Below are positions 36,501-48,500 of a DNA stretch of 64,000 bases, one piece after another; positions within the stretch are counted from its first letter, which is position 1; every line of letters begins with the position of its first letter. The translations under genes were made by a program, and so were the position numbers. A model generated the notes under the pieces. It saw only the letters and a program-made list of their open reading frames with translations. It searched no databases and was not told where the DNA came from. Origin of the DNA: Trogon surrucura (lineage: Eukaryota > Chordata > Aves > Trogoniformes > Trogonidae); the NCBI GenBank assembly GCA_020746105.1, contig CM036627.1, positions 1,612,001 through 1,676,000 of the forward strand, written 5' to 3'.

Positions 36501-39500
36501 AACTCAAGTTTCATGAAAAATGTATAGTAATATTAGACTGGTATCTACCACATGTATTGAACTAATTTAAGAAAAGAAGTGTCAAATCCAGACCTTTTAA
36601 AGAATTTCAGCACTTGCTTTCAGCACACCATAAACACCTTCTAACACTAATGTTCTCACAGCTAACCAACAACTGGGGCTGTAGTATAAACAACTATTTA
36701 AAACTATTTCAATTATTACATCTTGCAATAAAAGGTGGCAAAAAACGTCAACAAAAGGATTGTTTTAGAACAACATTGCTAAGAGCATTGTAACAATGCG
36801 TATCTAATTAACAGTAAGAAAAAGAATATATGGAAATCGAAAGAGAACAGATTTTTTGGGTCTGAAGTGCTTAATCTTGAGTAGCAACACCAACAGAAGA
36901 TGATGCAACTGCATATAGAGCTTAGCTTCATTGCTTTCATGATTTCTATTAAAGAACTTCAACACGTATGTTGGAAATAGAAATTTGCCTAAAAACGGTC
37001 ACTTTTGAAAGAGCAGAACAATTTAGACATGAATAAATTAGATATTGGATATTCAAGGACAAAACATACTGTTGTTCCTGTCTGAATAAATGTTAAGTTT
37101 TACCACTAAAATAAATGGGCATGAACTAGGTCCTACACCTGCAGACCGTTTAAAATCTATCATAAGCATTATTTTACTCGACCAAACTCTGATAGATTTC
37201 TGTGATGACATTTTATAGCTTATAAAACAGATTCAAACTGGGTAGTTCATGCTGTTTTGGAAGTGAACAGGGTTTATAACATTTTGTGATAACCACATCT
37301 TAGTTAATACAGTTTACCTTGGATTTCTGCTATATTAATTCTGTTTAGGAATAGGTTTTAGAAAGCAGTTCCTTCTAATTTGTAGTTAGCAGAAGTTTCA
37401 TAAGTGGATACTAAACTATAGAAAATGATCACCTTGTGATATTCCCAACACTTATAAGAAGTCTTAAATCTCATAGTTCTCAAACAGCAAAGGCAACGTA
37501 GTTTCTAACATCTGTGGAGCTACAGTGGTTCTGAACGAACATGATGAAAACAAAATAGAAGATAGTGACTAACTCCAGTAACTGCTGGTACACAATTTTG
37601 AGCAACTTTGAAACCTCTCCAGAACTCTCCAAAGATTCTTTATTCTATATAAAAATCATCTTGTAGTTAAGAACAATGAAAAAAAGCCCCTTAATTAGCA
37701 ACCCCTTTAAAAAAGGGCCCTGAAGTGTAGCAGCAGAGCATAAAACTTCAGCTCAAGATACTCAGTACAAAGGATCTGCCACAAACCCAGAGACTCGGAA
37801 TAAAAGCCAGGTAAGAAAGAACATGAATTTAGTTTAAATTCAAGTTGATCTGAAACATTTTTTGATACGTGAGGAGTCACCTAGAAGTCATGGAAGAGAT
37901 GTGGAGTCAGTGAAATACGTAGACTCTGAAACACCCAGTCCAGGCATGGGTGGGAGTGTTCGCTTTTCTAAAAGTCATATGGTCTCGCTGCTTCCCCTGC
38001 TTTCACATTACAAATAACGTATATTGGCACACACACACAGAGAGCTCAAATCATGAGCAAGTGTCTTCCCAGCTATCTGCTGTGTTGTGTTACAAACCAA
38101 GAGTTACTCCCACAGCTTCTTTGGGTAAGCATTACTGAAATTCACTCGGAATCTTTTGCCGAATTACCTTTTTTTGTCCACCCCTAACCAATAGTAACCT
38201 TTTCTAGCAGGACTGTGGCTTCAAGCATTTCTAGAAAACAACTTTGTTATTTAAGTAGCTCAAGGTACCTTCCAGCCACTCAGCTGAACCATAGCCAGCA
38301 TTGCAAACAGAAATCTATTTTACAACCCAAAAGAACAGAAAGGTCTTCGGGTTCTTTTGGATGTTTTTTGTGGTTTTGTTGTTGCTGTTTGTTTGTTTCT
38401 AATTTTCAAGAATTACAGCTTTTAGCAGAAATTCCCCACTTGGAAAGACATAACTCTAAGCAGAGCCAATGATTCATGAAGTAAAACTCAAACATTTGGG
38501 GGAGTATTGTATGAGCATTTACCGGGAAGGCACATGTAGGTGCACAGTGAGAAGAAAAAGCTGCTTCTATGTTGTGGTGTTTTACACTGTTAACGACTGA
38601 CTAGGAAAGGAAGGTACTCATGTTACTTGACACCGTGTCCAGTTTCTCACCTGTAAAATTAGGTTAGCAATGAAGACAGCTACATCAGAACTTAGTATTA
38701 TTAGCATGAGAAGTCAAGTGTTATTACACACAGAGCTGCAGTTGCAAACATTTACCAGAGTAACAGAAACAAATATCTACTTCCTTGTCAGAATGACTTT
38801 GAAAACAAAGGTAACAGAATTAGCTCAACAAGCAAGGCTGCTCTGCAGCTACACTTCTTATAAGAACCCATAACGCAGTGACACTCAACATCCTAAAAAT
38901 AACAGAAAGGAGACAGGTTAAGGGACGTACAATAAAATCTTAATTCTTTGATTGTAACCTAAAATGGTTATACCACGCATATTCATGCTCTGTCCTTGCA
39001 GGTGTGGTCCAATATGTTGCATGATCCATGTAACTATGGAGTTGTTGCGAGCATCAAGAATATTCAGTATCAAGTCAGAAAGGTTTACTTGCATGGTTTA
39101 ATACTGGTTTCGTGTTAGGAGTTTTTTAAATGAGTAACTTTTCCGAGATCCTCACACAAATGGAAGCAGAATGCCACAAGGCCGATTTTTTTTACATGAA
39201 CTGCTTACACAAAACTGGCAAATCTGTACGTAGCTCACAAGTATTTTAACTGCAAGTCTGAAACTTAAAATTTCTTTACCAAAGCTGGAAAAGAACCAAA
39301 TGATAATATTCCAAATGAGCATTCAAAAGTGGTATAATCCACATAACTTCGTATCGAAATGCCAACCTAGCGCAACACTGGAAAATTCTTAGAAAATATT
39401 TCCCAACTCTGAAGTCTGCAATCATATTCCAGTTTTGTTGTTGCTGGAAACCTGAATGAAAGTGAAATATCACAGATTCAACTTCCTCTGAAACGCAACA

Positions 39501-42500
39501 GCACGTTCACAATGAAAACAGAAACCCATTGTGCTTTTTGAATGGTGCTGTGTCAAAACAGAAATAAGTCCTGCAAGAAAAACTTGTAGTAGGTAATTGA
39601 TGCCTGAAGATGGAACGCAGCTTGTCAGAAGAAAAAAAAACAGCAAAGAGAACAATGAGACTTTAGAGAACCGAGCAAGCGTGCAGATGCTGAATCACAA
39701 ACTACACGTAAGAGACGACGGATGACAGGATCCCTGCCGTTATTAGCAATACCACTGCGGCTGCAGAAGCTTGTTATCACCAAAACTGTCACTGTTTGAA
39801 TACTAAAAGTGAAGAGGACAAAAATACCAGTAAAAATTCATTTCAGAGAATTTGAGTATGCAGAAAGTGCTGCAAATCAAGAACAGCTTGCAATCATTAA
39901 AAAAATCCCTTATAACTAGTAGGTTGTAACAGTGACTGATGTCAGAGTAAGATTAGCTCTATCTATTAGGTTGCTTAGAAGGTAGTAAATGAGAGATTCA
40001 ACCAAGACACATATCCACTGTGAAACTGGAGGCCGAGTTTGAAGGAATACTAGACGCTCACCATGACGAAAGGAAAGCTCATCGTATATCCAGACAACCT
40101 GTTGATGCATAAAGTTGCCATAGAAAATCTAGAACTAAAGATGAAGTCAGCAGCAGTGAAATCAAAAGCAGCAGATGTCTCAGCAGCTGGAGTAGAGCAC
40201 CCTTGAAGATGAGGGATGATACCAGAAGAACAAGGTGTGAATGAAGCTGCTCCACCCTCAGAATCAAGGCTCAACAAGTGTACCTGTTTCCATCACATGC
40301 TCTGCTCCTACGGTATTTAGGAGCAGAAAGGCTTAGCTACCAGAGCAAAGCAGCTAATAAAGTCTTTTGGCCAAGCTTCAGTTTATGCACTTACATGCAA
40401 CAGAAGTAACTCAAAACACATTTTGCCAGCAAGTGCTGTAAAGTCATCGGCAGACAAAAATGCAACTTATTTGAATACTAAATAGATCAGGACTTGTATG
40501 TTTTAGTGAACACCCAAAGAGAATGACAAAGCCCTTAAGCTTTGGAAGCTAGGGTCAAGTTCAGATCAAAATGGCCTTTGATGTCAACACATACATGTCA
40601 TCATTTACATGCTACTCCAGCTTGGAATGATAGACTTGAGCAGCAAAGAAACACTGCAAATGAGCAGCAAAGAAACACTGTGTCACATAAGTGAAACTCC
40701 TAGCAAGCCTCTCTTCAAAGGAGAATAGCCCCAAAAAAGCTGTAAGTCAATGCTGCAAAGCAGAGAACATTATCACAGACGGGGCTTTGCCAGGCGACAA
40801 TTGTTTGAAGAAGAGACCAGACCTGCTGCCTAAAAGATGCAAGAAGAGAATACCACAGCTTCCACGCATGAAGTATAAGGAAAAGGTCTGGTCAGATCCT
40901 TGTTTGCTTACATACCAAAATAATCCCAAGCTGGACTGGGTTCAATTTTCTGGTCCACAATGATGTATCAGTGAGCCAAGGCAGTATAGGATACCTGCTC
41001 ACTTTCAACTCCCCTGCAACAAAAATGTCTGCTGTCAGTTCATTTAAAAATATGTTAATTGTTGCGCAAAGCAGAGAGTTGAGCATTAGAAGAGTACTGG
41101 CATAGTTAGTAAGCCTCACCCCCTCCAACATAAGGTGGATCACTAAATAAACAAGGTGACTTTACATACAGTAACAATTGAAAAAGCAATTCCTGCTGAA
41201 ACACCTGCAGCTAGGTTACCTGTATTACTAACGGCAGGACTCTGATCCAAAGACAGTCTCATCAACACTACACAGAGCTCACGGAACATGTCTGGTCATT
41301 AACAACAAAACCAAGTTCTACAAAACATACAGCGTGATATGTAATAAAAGATACCGAACGATACCACCTGAGAGATGCAAGAGAAGATCCAAAAGACTAA
41401 TTGCGAGTCATTTGTCCTGAGCACGAAGTGATTCTGAAGAGCCCCACAAACAAGTCGCATCTCACTGAATCACAGGCCAAAGAATGGGAAGAAACATTCA
41501 TAGGTCACTGAGAAACCACACAGCAAGAGTTATGAATGGTGACTGCGAGGTCCTCTTCTTCCAAAGCAAACCAGAGTACCATAAAGAACCATCCCACAAA
41601 AAGATGAACATTCTTGTGTGTACTCTGTACCGCAAATAATGAATTTTTAAAGATCTGCTACACAACTATATCCATGCTCTTAGGCTTAGCAACGATACAT
41701 TATTGTCCAAAGCATGACAGAAGGAGTATACACAACAGGACAAGATTTAATGAAATTAATGCAGTCTGAGCGTGACAGATTCAAAAAGCACCATCACAAA
41801 TTATATCAACTCCTATAGGACCAGTAACTAATCTTATGCCAACACGAGAGCTCCCTAAAGCAATGGCTACCTGCACCTGTCCTAATGTAACAGCTTTCAG
41901 AAACAAACCCGCACATATCCTTGACTTCAGATCTTTTCGGTGCTCACCCATCTGTCCCTAAGTAATACCTACTTTGTATATCCAACGTTCTTAAATATTT
42001 CATACGACATCTCTGTAATATAGTCAAGACAGCAAGATCCTTAAGTGGTACTGACAACAGCCTGCCACAACTGTACCCCTTTCCCCACCGTTCAATATTT
42101 CTATACTCCTCCCCTACACATAGTTCAGCAAGTATTAATTCCCAATAGCTAATGCCACCTCCGAGTAGAAAAGCTAAGGTTATCACAGGTATTACAGTTC
42201 AACTCTTCATTTTTTCCATTGTTTGAGTTTCACTGAAATTTAAACTCTTAAAAGGACAGAAGCCACCCTGGATTAATGAACAGAAGGAATATAGCTCACC
42301 CTTCTAGATAACTCTTTCCAGTGTTTTGTCCAATTTCAAAATTCTGTGCTCTAAAAGCAGAATTTTAAAAAAAATTTCTTCTTGGAATGCTTTCCTTCCC
42401 CTGTTCACTCCTGCCAGAATATCTGCAATTCTTTTTAATAATGACTATTGGCCATCCTGTCAGACCACCAGTCTTATTCAACTGTATCACAAACTAAACA

Positions 42501-45500
42501 GTCACTAGTAGAGGTTTGAAGTTTGTAGCATACATTTTGCTCTGCTATCACTTATAGCCAAAGATGAGTATTTCCATGTTTGTGTCAGAAGACACCGTGT
42601 TCCAGTGTCCGCTCTTAGGGGCCACTTTATGGAAACTAAGAAGGAAAATACTTAAGTTATAAAATAACCTCCTGGAGATATTTCTAATACTCAGTGAAGG
42701 TTGCTTTATGCCTAGAGGCCTAAGAACTTCTCACTCTGCTGGAAGAGTTCTTAACACGCAGGAGAATAGCTAGTCCCTTTTAGAGTCCAGTTACCAGCTA
42801 GATGGATTCAATGACACCTTGTATCAAGTCTTTCACCTTTCAAAGTATCTTTCTTGGCCATCTAATTGACTTGTTCCTGTGTTCTGAAATGGTTTAGAGA
42901 GAATTCCAAAGTTGAGAGAGAACTCAACTGAAACACCTCTGAACATTCGATCAAGGTGTAAGTAGGCTACACTGCAAAGCCTCAGGTTCCAGGACAATCA
43001 GGGAGGGCTTGGCAAGTCTGACTCTTCTAAGGTTAAAAAACCCCAAGCAAACCCTGCAACACAATCTCCACAATACTGCAGGTTCCTTTTCAAATCCTTA
43101 AAGAAACCAAAAGCCAAAGTTCTATACATATTTCTTTGAAAGCCAGAATTAAAAAGCAAATGCACAACAGTGTAACTTTGTCATCAAAACAACAATTTTG
43201 AGAACAACTTCTAGATATTTATTAACACTGAATTTGTCCTACTTCAATAAAGGTCACTTTTTTGGAACATAAGCCACACATTTAATAAAGCCGGTATTAC
43301 AAGGAAGTTGAAGTAACAATCTCACTAGATCTAGACTTAGAAGTCAAGATTAAGAAGTTCTAATATTGCAAGAATTATTTATGTGTCTGGTCAAACTGAA
43401 GAAAACCTTGTTTCTTGTTTTGGCTGCAGTAGGTAAATTTTATTTCCTCACTCTTCCAAGTGTAGACATGATAAGATCAAAAAGCACTAATAAAGTAAGA
43501 GCCCATGTTCATCTATACATTTGAAATTCTATGAAATAAAAAGAAACCCAAGTTCAAAGTGCAAACTTTGGCCAACTGTCACTAAATTAATAGAAATAAA
43601 CATTAAGCAGTAAAACAAAACTTACTCAGATACTTGTTCAGCAGTGGGGATATCTACAGAAACTGAAAATAAAAATAAAGCATTTAATTAAAGATATTTT
43701 AAAAATGTGGAAACACAGATATACTCACTTCAAATCCAAGCACACAGAAATAATGATAATGCAACTGAAGAAAGGACTGCAGTAACACAGAGACATCCAC
43801 GTTTAAGTATTTACACGTGAATACTATATAAAAAAGACACTATATATACTCACCTTTTTCTATAATAACTTGACAGGTATGAGTGTGGCTTTCACTGAGA
43901 TGCGTGGCCATGCTATCTAAGCCAGAAACATCGGTCAGGAAATCACAGTTAAGACACACTACAGTCACACCCCTAGAGAAAAGAGAGTCAGTATAAACAC
44001 AACATGGTCATGAAAAAAGTTTTCTTAACTTACAGCAACTGGACAGACTGTAACGACCAGGGCATCTCCACGCCGAGCGCAGTACAAAGAGCACCACTTC
44101 AGACAGAAATGTACCTGTACAGTGTGAGTTTCTCAGTTGTTGTGGAGTTTTTTTGTTTCCCTCACACCCTCCCCACTTTGCACACTACGAATGATTGGAA
44201 AATAAATAGAAATATTTGAAAAACTGCTCAGAGTTACGGATGAAGTTAGTAGATGTGGGCAAATAAATATTTTCAGTGAACAGAACACTGCTAGTAGAGG
44301 AGCTAATACTTTATTTCCCCATGGTTTCTAAATTGTGGAAGCCTAAGTCAAGAGGCTCTAATTTAACTAATCAGTTCACTATCAGCAAGTAAAAACATAA
44401 CAACATACAACTGGAAAAAAAGTTGAATTACCGTAGCTCTTCTGAATGCTTCTTATAGATCCAAAATCTTTTACTTGGACGGGCACTGTGAAAACTAAAT
44501 ATAAGAAAGCATTACCACCTAAACTGGTTTTCTTGAGTGCATTACTCCATACCTCCCCTCCACTGTACATGGTACTGCATTTTGCTTATGACAAGGCATG
44601 AAAACAAACGGCTGAATTACTGGACAGCATTATTCTAAAAACCATTAAATTGCTGAAAGCTTACAGGCTTGTGAATCTCAGCCCTAGTTTAAAACACTGG
44701 CTCTCTTGTAAATAACTAGTCTGGAAGGGGGAAGGCTTAACTTCCTTGGCACAGTCCTGCAAGAACAGAAGCTACGTTGCAGTTCAGCTGTTGAAGCACC
44801 ATGGCTGTAGCTACACAGCGCTCCACAAAGGAAGTGCAGCTTTGCTGAACTTGCCCATGTTAAAGAGACTGCTTTAAATGAGATAAATTTTCAGACAACC
44901 TGTAAGTTCTCATATACAGGTTAAGTATGTGCCAACACTGTAGTCCCAGATGAAACAAACAGTAGCTGAGCACAGGGGCTGCTAACTGCAGAAACACCCT
45001 CCCTCTGACAGCCTTCCTCCACACCGTCCCCTGCTCCTTATACTCGCCAAAACGGGTGATGATACGGGTCCAAGTGTGGGAGCACTGGTGCACCAAGGAG
45101 ACAAAGGACAAAAGACTGGATATTTTACTCCATGGTTGAATTTGACAACACCCGGGACATGGGCAACAGTAGGAACAATTTACCTTAGATTCCCCTCTGC
45201 CCTTCTGGGTCAAGCTGTTTCTTGCACAATCAGAACCAAGTAAAAGAGCTTTTATATTTTTTTAAGCATGAAATCAATAGATCATGTGCATAAAAGCATG
45301 TAAACTATTTCAGCCTAGGACTTACATAAGCATAGAAACTAATACAAATTGGTCAACATACAAATATATACGAAATCTTATAAAGACTTGGGTCACAAAT
45401 TTAAGAATTCTAGCATTCAAGAATGCCAAAGCATTTTATACGTACCTGTATTTACAAAGACAACTGCATTCTTTATTTCTGCAAAATGCTTGGCATGTTC

Positions 45501-48500
45501 AGGGCAGGGGATTAACAAGTGCATTTTCAAAAACTTGTTTAACCGCCGCTGCTGCATGATCTGTATCTAATTGTTGCATAGGATAATTCTACTGTTGTGA
45601 AATTTAATGCATCTGTTTTCTTAACAGGCTTTTTTACAGCTGTCATCACTAATAACCTATACTGTCTCACAATGAGTGGGATGCCAAATGAGACATTATT
45701 TTTATGGATGACCAAAAGTAGTTTATGAAAAAGCATCTACTTGAATATGCTCTTTGAGATGTCCTTTACATCTTATTCTGAGTACAAATTTCATTGGCAA
45801 CAGCTGTGGCTCTGTGCAGGGAGCACAGATGAGGTATTCAATTTAGAATCCAGAGAATACACAACAATTGGTCATTATTTAAGTCTGGCTGAAATGGTTA
45901 TTGAAAATCCCACAGGAACTCTGAAACAAAGACAGAACACTGGCTGAACCACTGGACTTTAAGGCAATACAAGAACATGAGGCCCTCTTTACAAGTAAAA
46001 ATCCAACCATACACATTTTCCTGCCAGTTCAAACTTCAACCAATAGAAACACTTCACCCACTTTACATGAATTTAGGAAGTATTAGATAACCCAATAAGA
46101 ACTTGGAAGAGCTCTTACCTCATCATGTGATTCACATATGCTTTGCTACAGCTAGTGTTGTATCTGCACAAGCTACAGTGGACGTAAGCAGGGAAATGGC
46201 TTGCAAAATCTTTTATTTCCGAGTAACACTCGATGCATTTATGAGCTCCCAAACGATACCTAACAGTAACGTGGAAAAGTTAACGGTTATTATCAACACT
46301 GTAAGGTGAGGTAACTATTGTAAACTTCTTGTTTTAAGTCAGTAGCAAGGTTGTCTACATTAGGGAAAAAATAAGGAACTTAAAAACGTATCAGTTAAAT
46401 ACTTATTATAGGCATGTTGGCACACGTGAAGAAAACTTTTTTTTTCTTGAATTATTCTGTCATTGTGACCTTAATAAAAAAGTGAAAGCTAACGCAAGCA
46501 TCTGTTATTGGCCACTCCTGGAAAGAAGATACTGCAGGAGAGAAGCTCCAACTTCAGTTGCTGCTATCATCTCTACGTACTTTAGAAGGATTTCAAAAAA
46601 ATGCGCAATCCACCACATTGCACAGAAAAAGCTTTTGGTTTTCCTGTCACCCCTGATACTCCCCACAAGCTTTGAAACATCTACAAGGCAAGAATGTAAT
46701 ACTGCTCCTCCTCAATTTTACTGGCCATTTCTGAACGTTTCGGAGAGCTACACACTGGGTTAACACCCTGTTGGAAGGCAGACATATACAATCTGCGTCA
46801 CACAAAATTGCTAACTCATTTTGCCCAGTGAAATTATATTTCAGTCCATAAAACACTCATTTTTAATAAGGATAGAAAAAAACCAAGTAAATTGTAAATA
46901 TAAAGACAGCATTCTCCCAATAGCTTGTTTTTATTGTTTTCATTTATTTTATTTTTGGTAGCTCCTCAAATCAAGCTATCTTCTAGGACAGAAAAGACTT
47001 AATTTTTTAAATAACAGGTTCAGATAAAACACTTCAAAAAAATTGGAGGAGGAAAATACTTTTCTCTCCATAAGAAAACTTGCCAAGATCACCCAAGCAG
47101 ACATATTTCCCATCACAGGTCACTTTTATACATAAATCTCTCTAATGAGTCAGCATTTCCAGTCTGTGACTGTGCAGAGAAAAACAGTTTGTAACAGAAA
47201 AGTTTCCAGAATATCTCTTCATCCATCATAAAGTAGTCTACCACCACCAAAGATGGTGAATGAAGATCCAGAATTAGAATCACATGACCCATACGTGGGA
47301 AGTTTATGAGCCTGCTTTTACTGCAAAATTTAAGTGCCAGACCTTCTGTATTAATAACTGATAATTTCTAATATAGTTATTTTTAATGCTAATATTTTAC
47401 CTTAGGTTATGCAATGCTGTATTTGTAATTTCTTTTTTTTTTTTGCTGTTGGTCCAAGCATTCTGTTTCCTCGATGTAGTTGGTTTTGATTTTGCTCTTG
47501 ACTTAGTTGTATTAGATTTGTTATGATTTCTAGTGGTTGTATTTTTAGCTTTAGGTGATAACTGAAACGTGGAACTGCTTGTACTAACAGAAGATGTAGC
47601 TGATCCTGAATGAAGAGATCCAACAGATGCTCGAATAGTCACCTACAAATATGAAATATAAAAAAAACTATATTTCAACTTTCTATGTTCCCATTTCCAT
47701 TTGTCTCAAAGTTCAACCTGCTTTAGAACAAAAATCATAGCATAAGAAACACAGTAACAACTATTTTTAAAAATACAACCTACTGTTGACTAGAGTAAAC
47801 CTAATGTCAATAGTTTCTCAGATGCTTTAAAAGTTCTTGTTTTGGTGGAAACAGTCACCCGTAACAAAACAGACTGCTCTCTTTCCAGAGAGACAACTGG
47901 CCACACCCTGCTTTCTTAAAACAACAAGTGTAGCTGTGGAAATGAAACAGAAGGGTCAGGACAAGTAGCTTTACTAAGGAAAAATATCAAACAAACCCAC
48001 CAGTACCTAAATTGAACAAAATCCCTGTGTCTTGTTGCCTCATGATGGTTAGCCAACCACCATGTGTTACTCTGCCAAGTAACACAATCGACATCAGTCA
48101 TTTTCCCTTTCTGATTCTACAGCATATCAACTGTGAAGAGCTGATCAAAATATTTTTTTTTCCTTTCAACTAAAAGGACATATATGTTCCCACTTCATTT
48201 AAAAAACCGTAGGAAAAAGAGTCCTGAAATCTACAGGAAAATCCTAGTCTAAGTGGTTCCTTCTTGAGAAATGGAAGGTTGGTTTAAAGATAGCCTTAAG
48301 CACTCTGAGAGGATACAAGTTTTCTTCATAAAACACTTCGTAGAAATTGTTGAGAGTTTTTCCCCCTTTAAATGCCAGAGCTAAAAGACCTGCCAAATTC
48401 AGTTTTAAGCACGTATCGTCTATGGAGAAGTAGGTCTTGCACTCTCTATGATTTTTTTGCCACCACAGGTTGAAATCTTTCAGAAGATGTGATGTAGACT

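Larger units (their letters stand above)
30557..43625 (-). other. ZNF280D: ZNF280D last intron, 13,069 nt
   Basis: The intron lies between exons M and N (donor GA|GTAAGT, acceptor tttttttcag). It is AT-rich, with A-rich plus-strand runs, a GA-rich stretch at 33058-33100, GC-richer islands near 33700-33830 and 34870-35320, and a more coding-like, GC-richer tract at about 39600-41640. It also holds a 24-bp tandem duplication and an AT-rich palindrome. No exon was found in it by homology. It is by far the longest visible intron. Confidence 0.75.

Noticed and set aside
44860-45213. 117-codon minus-strand frame within ZNF280D intron J-K
   Set aside because: Joining it to exons J or K would break the well-supported frame; no homology.
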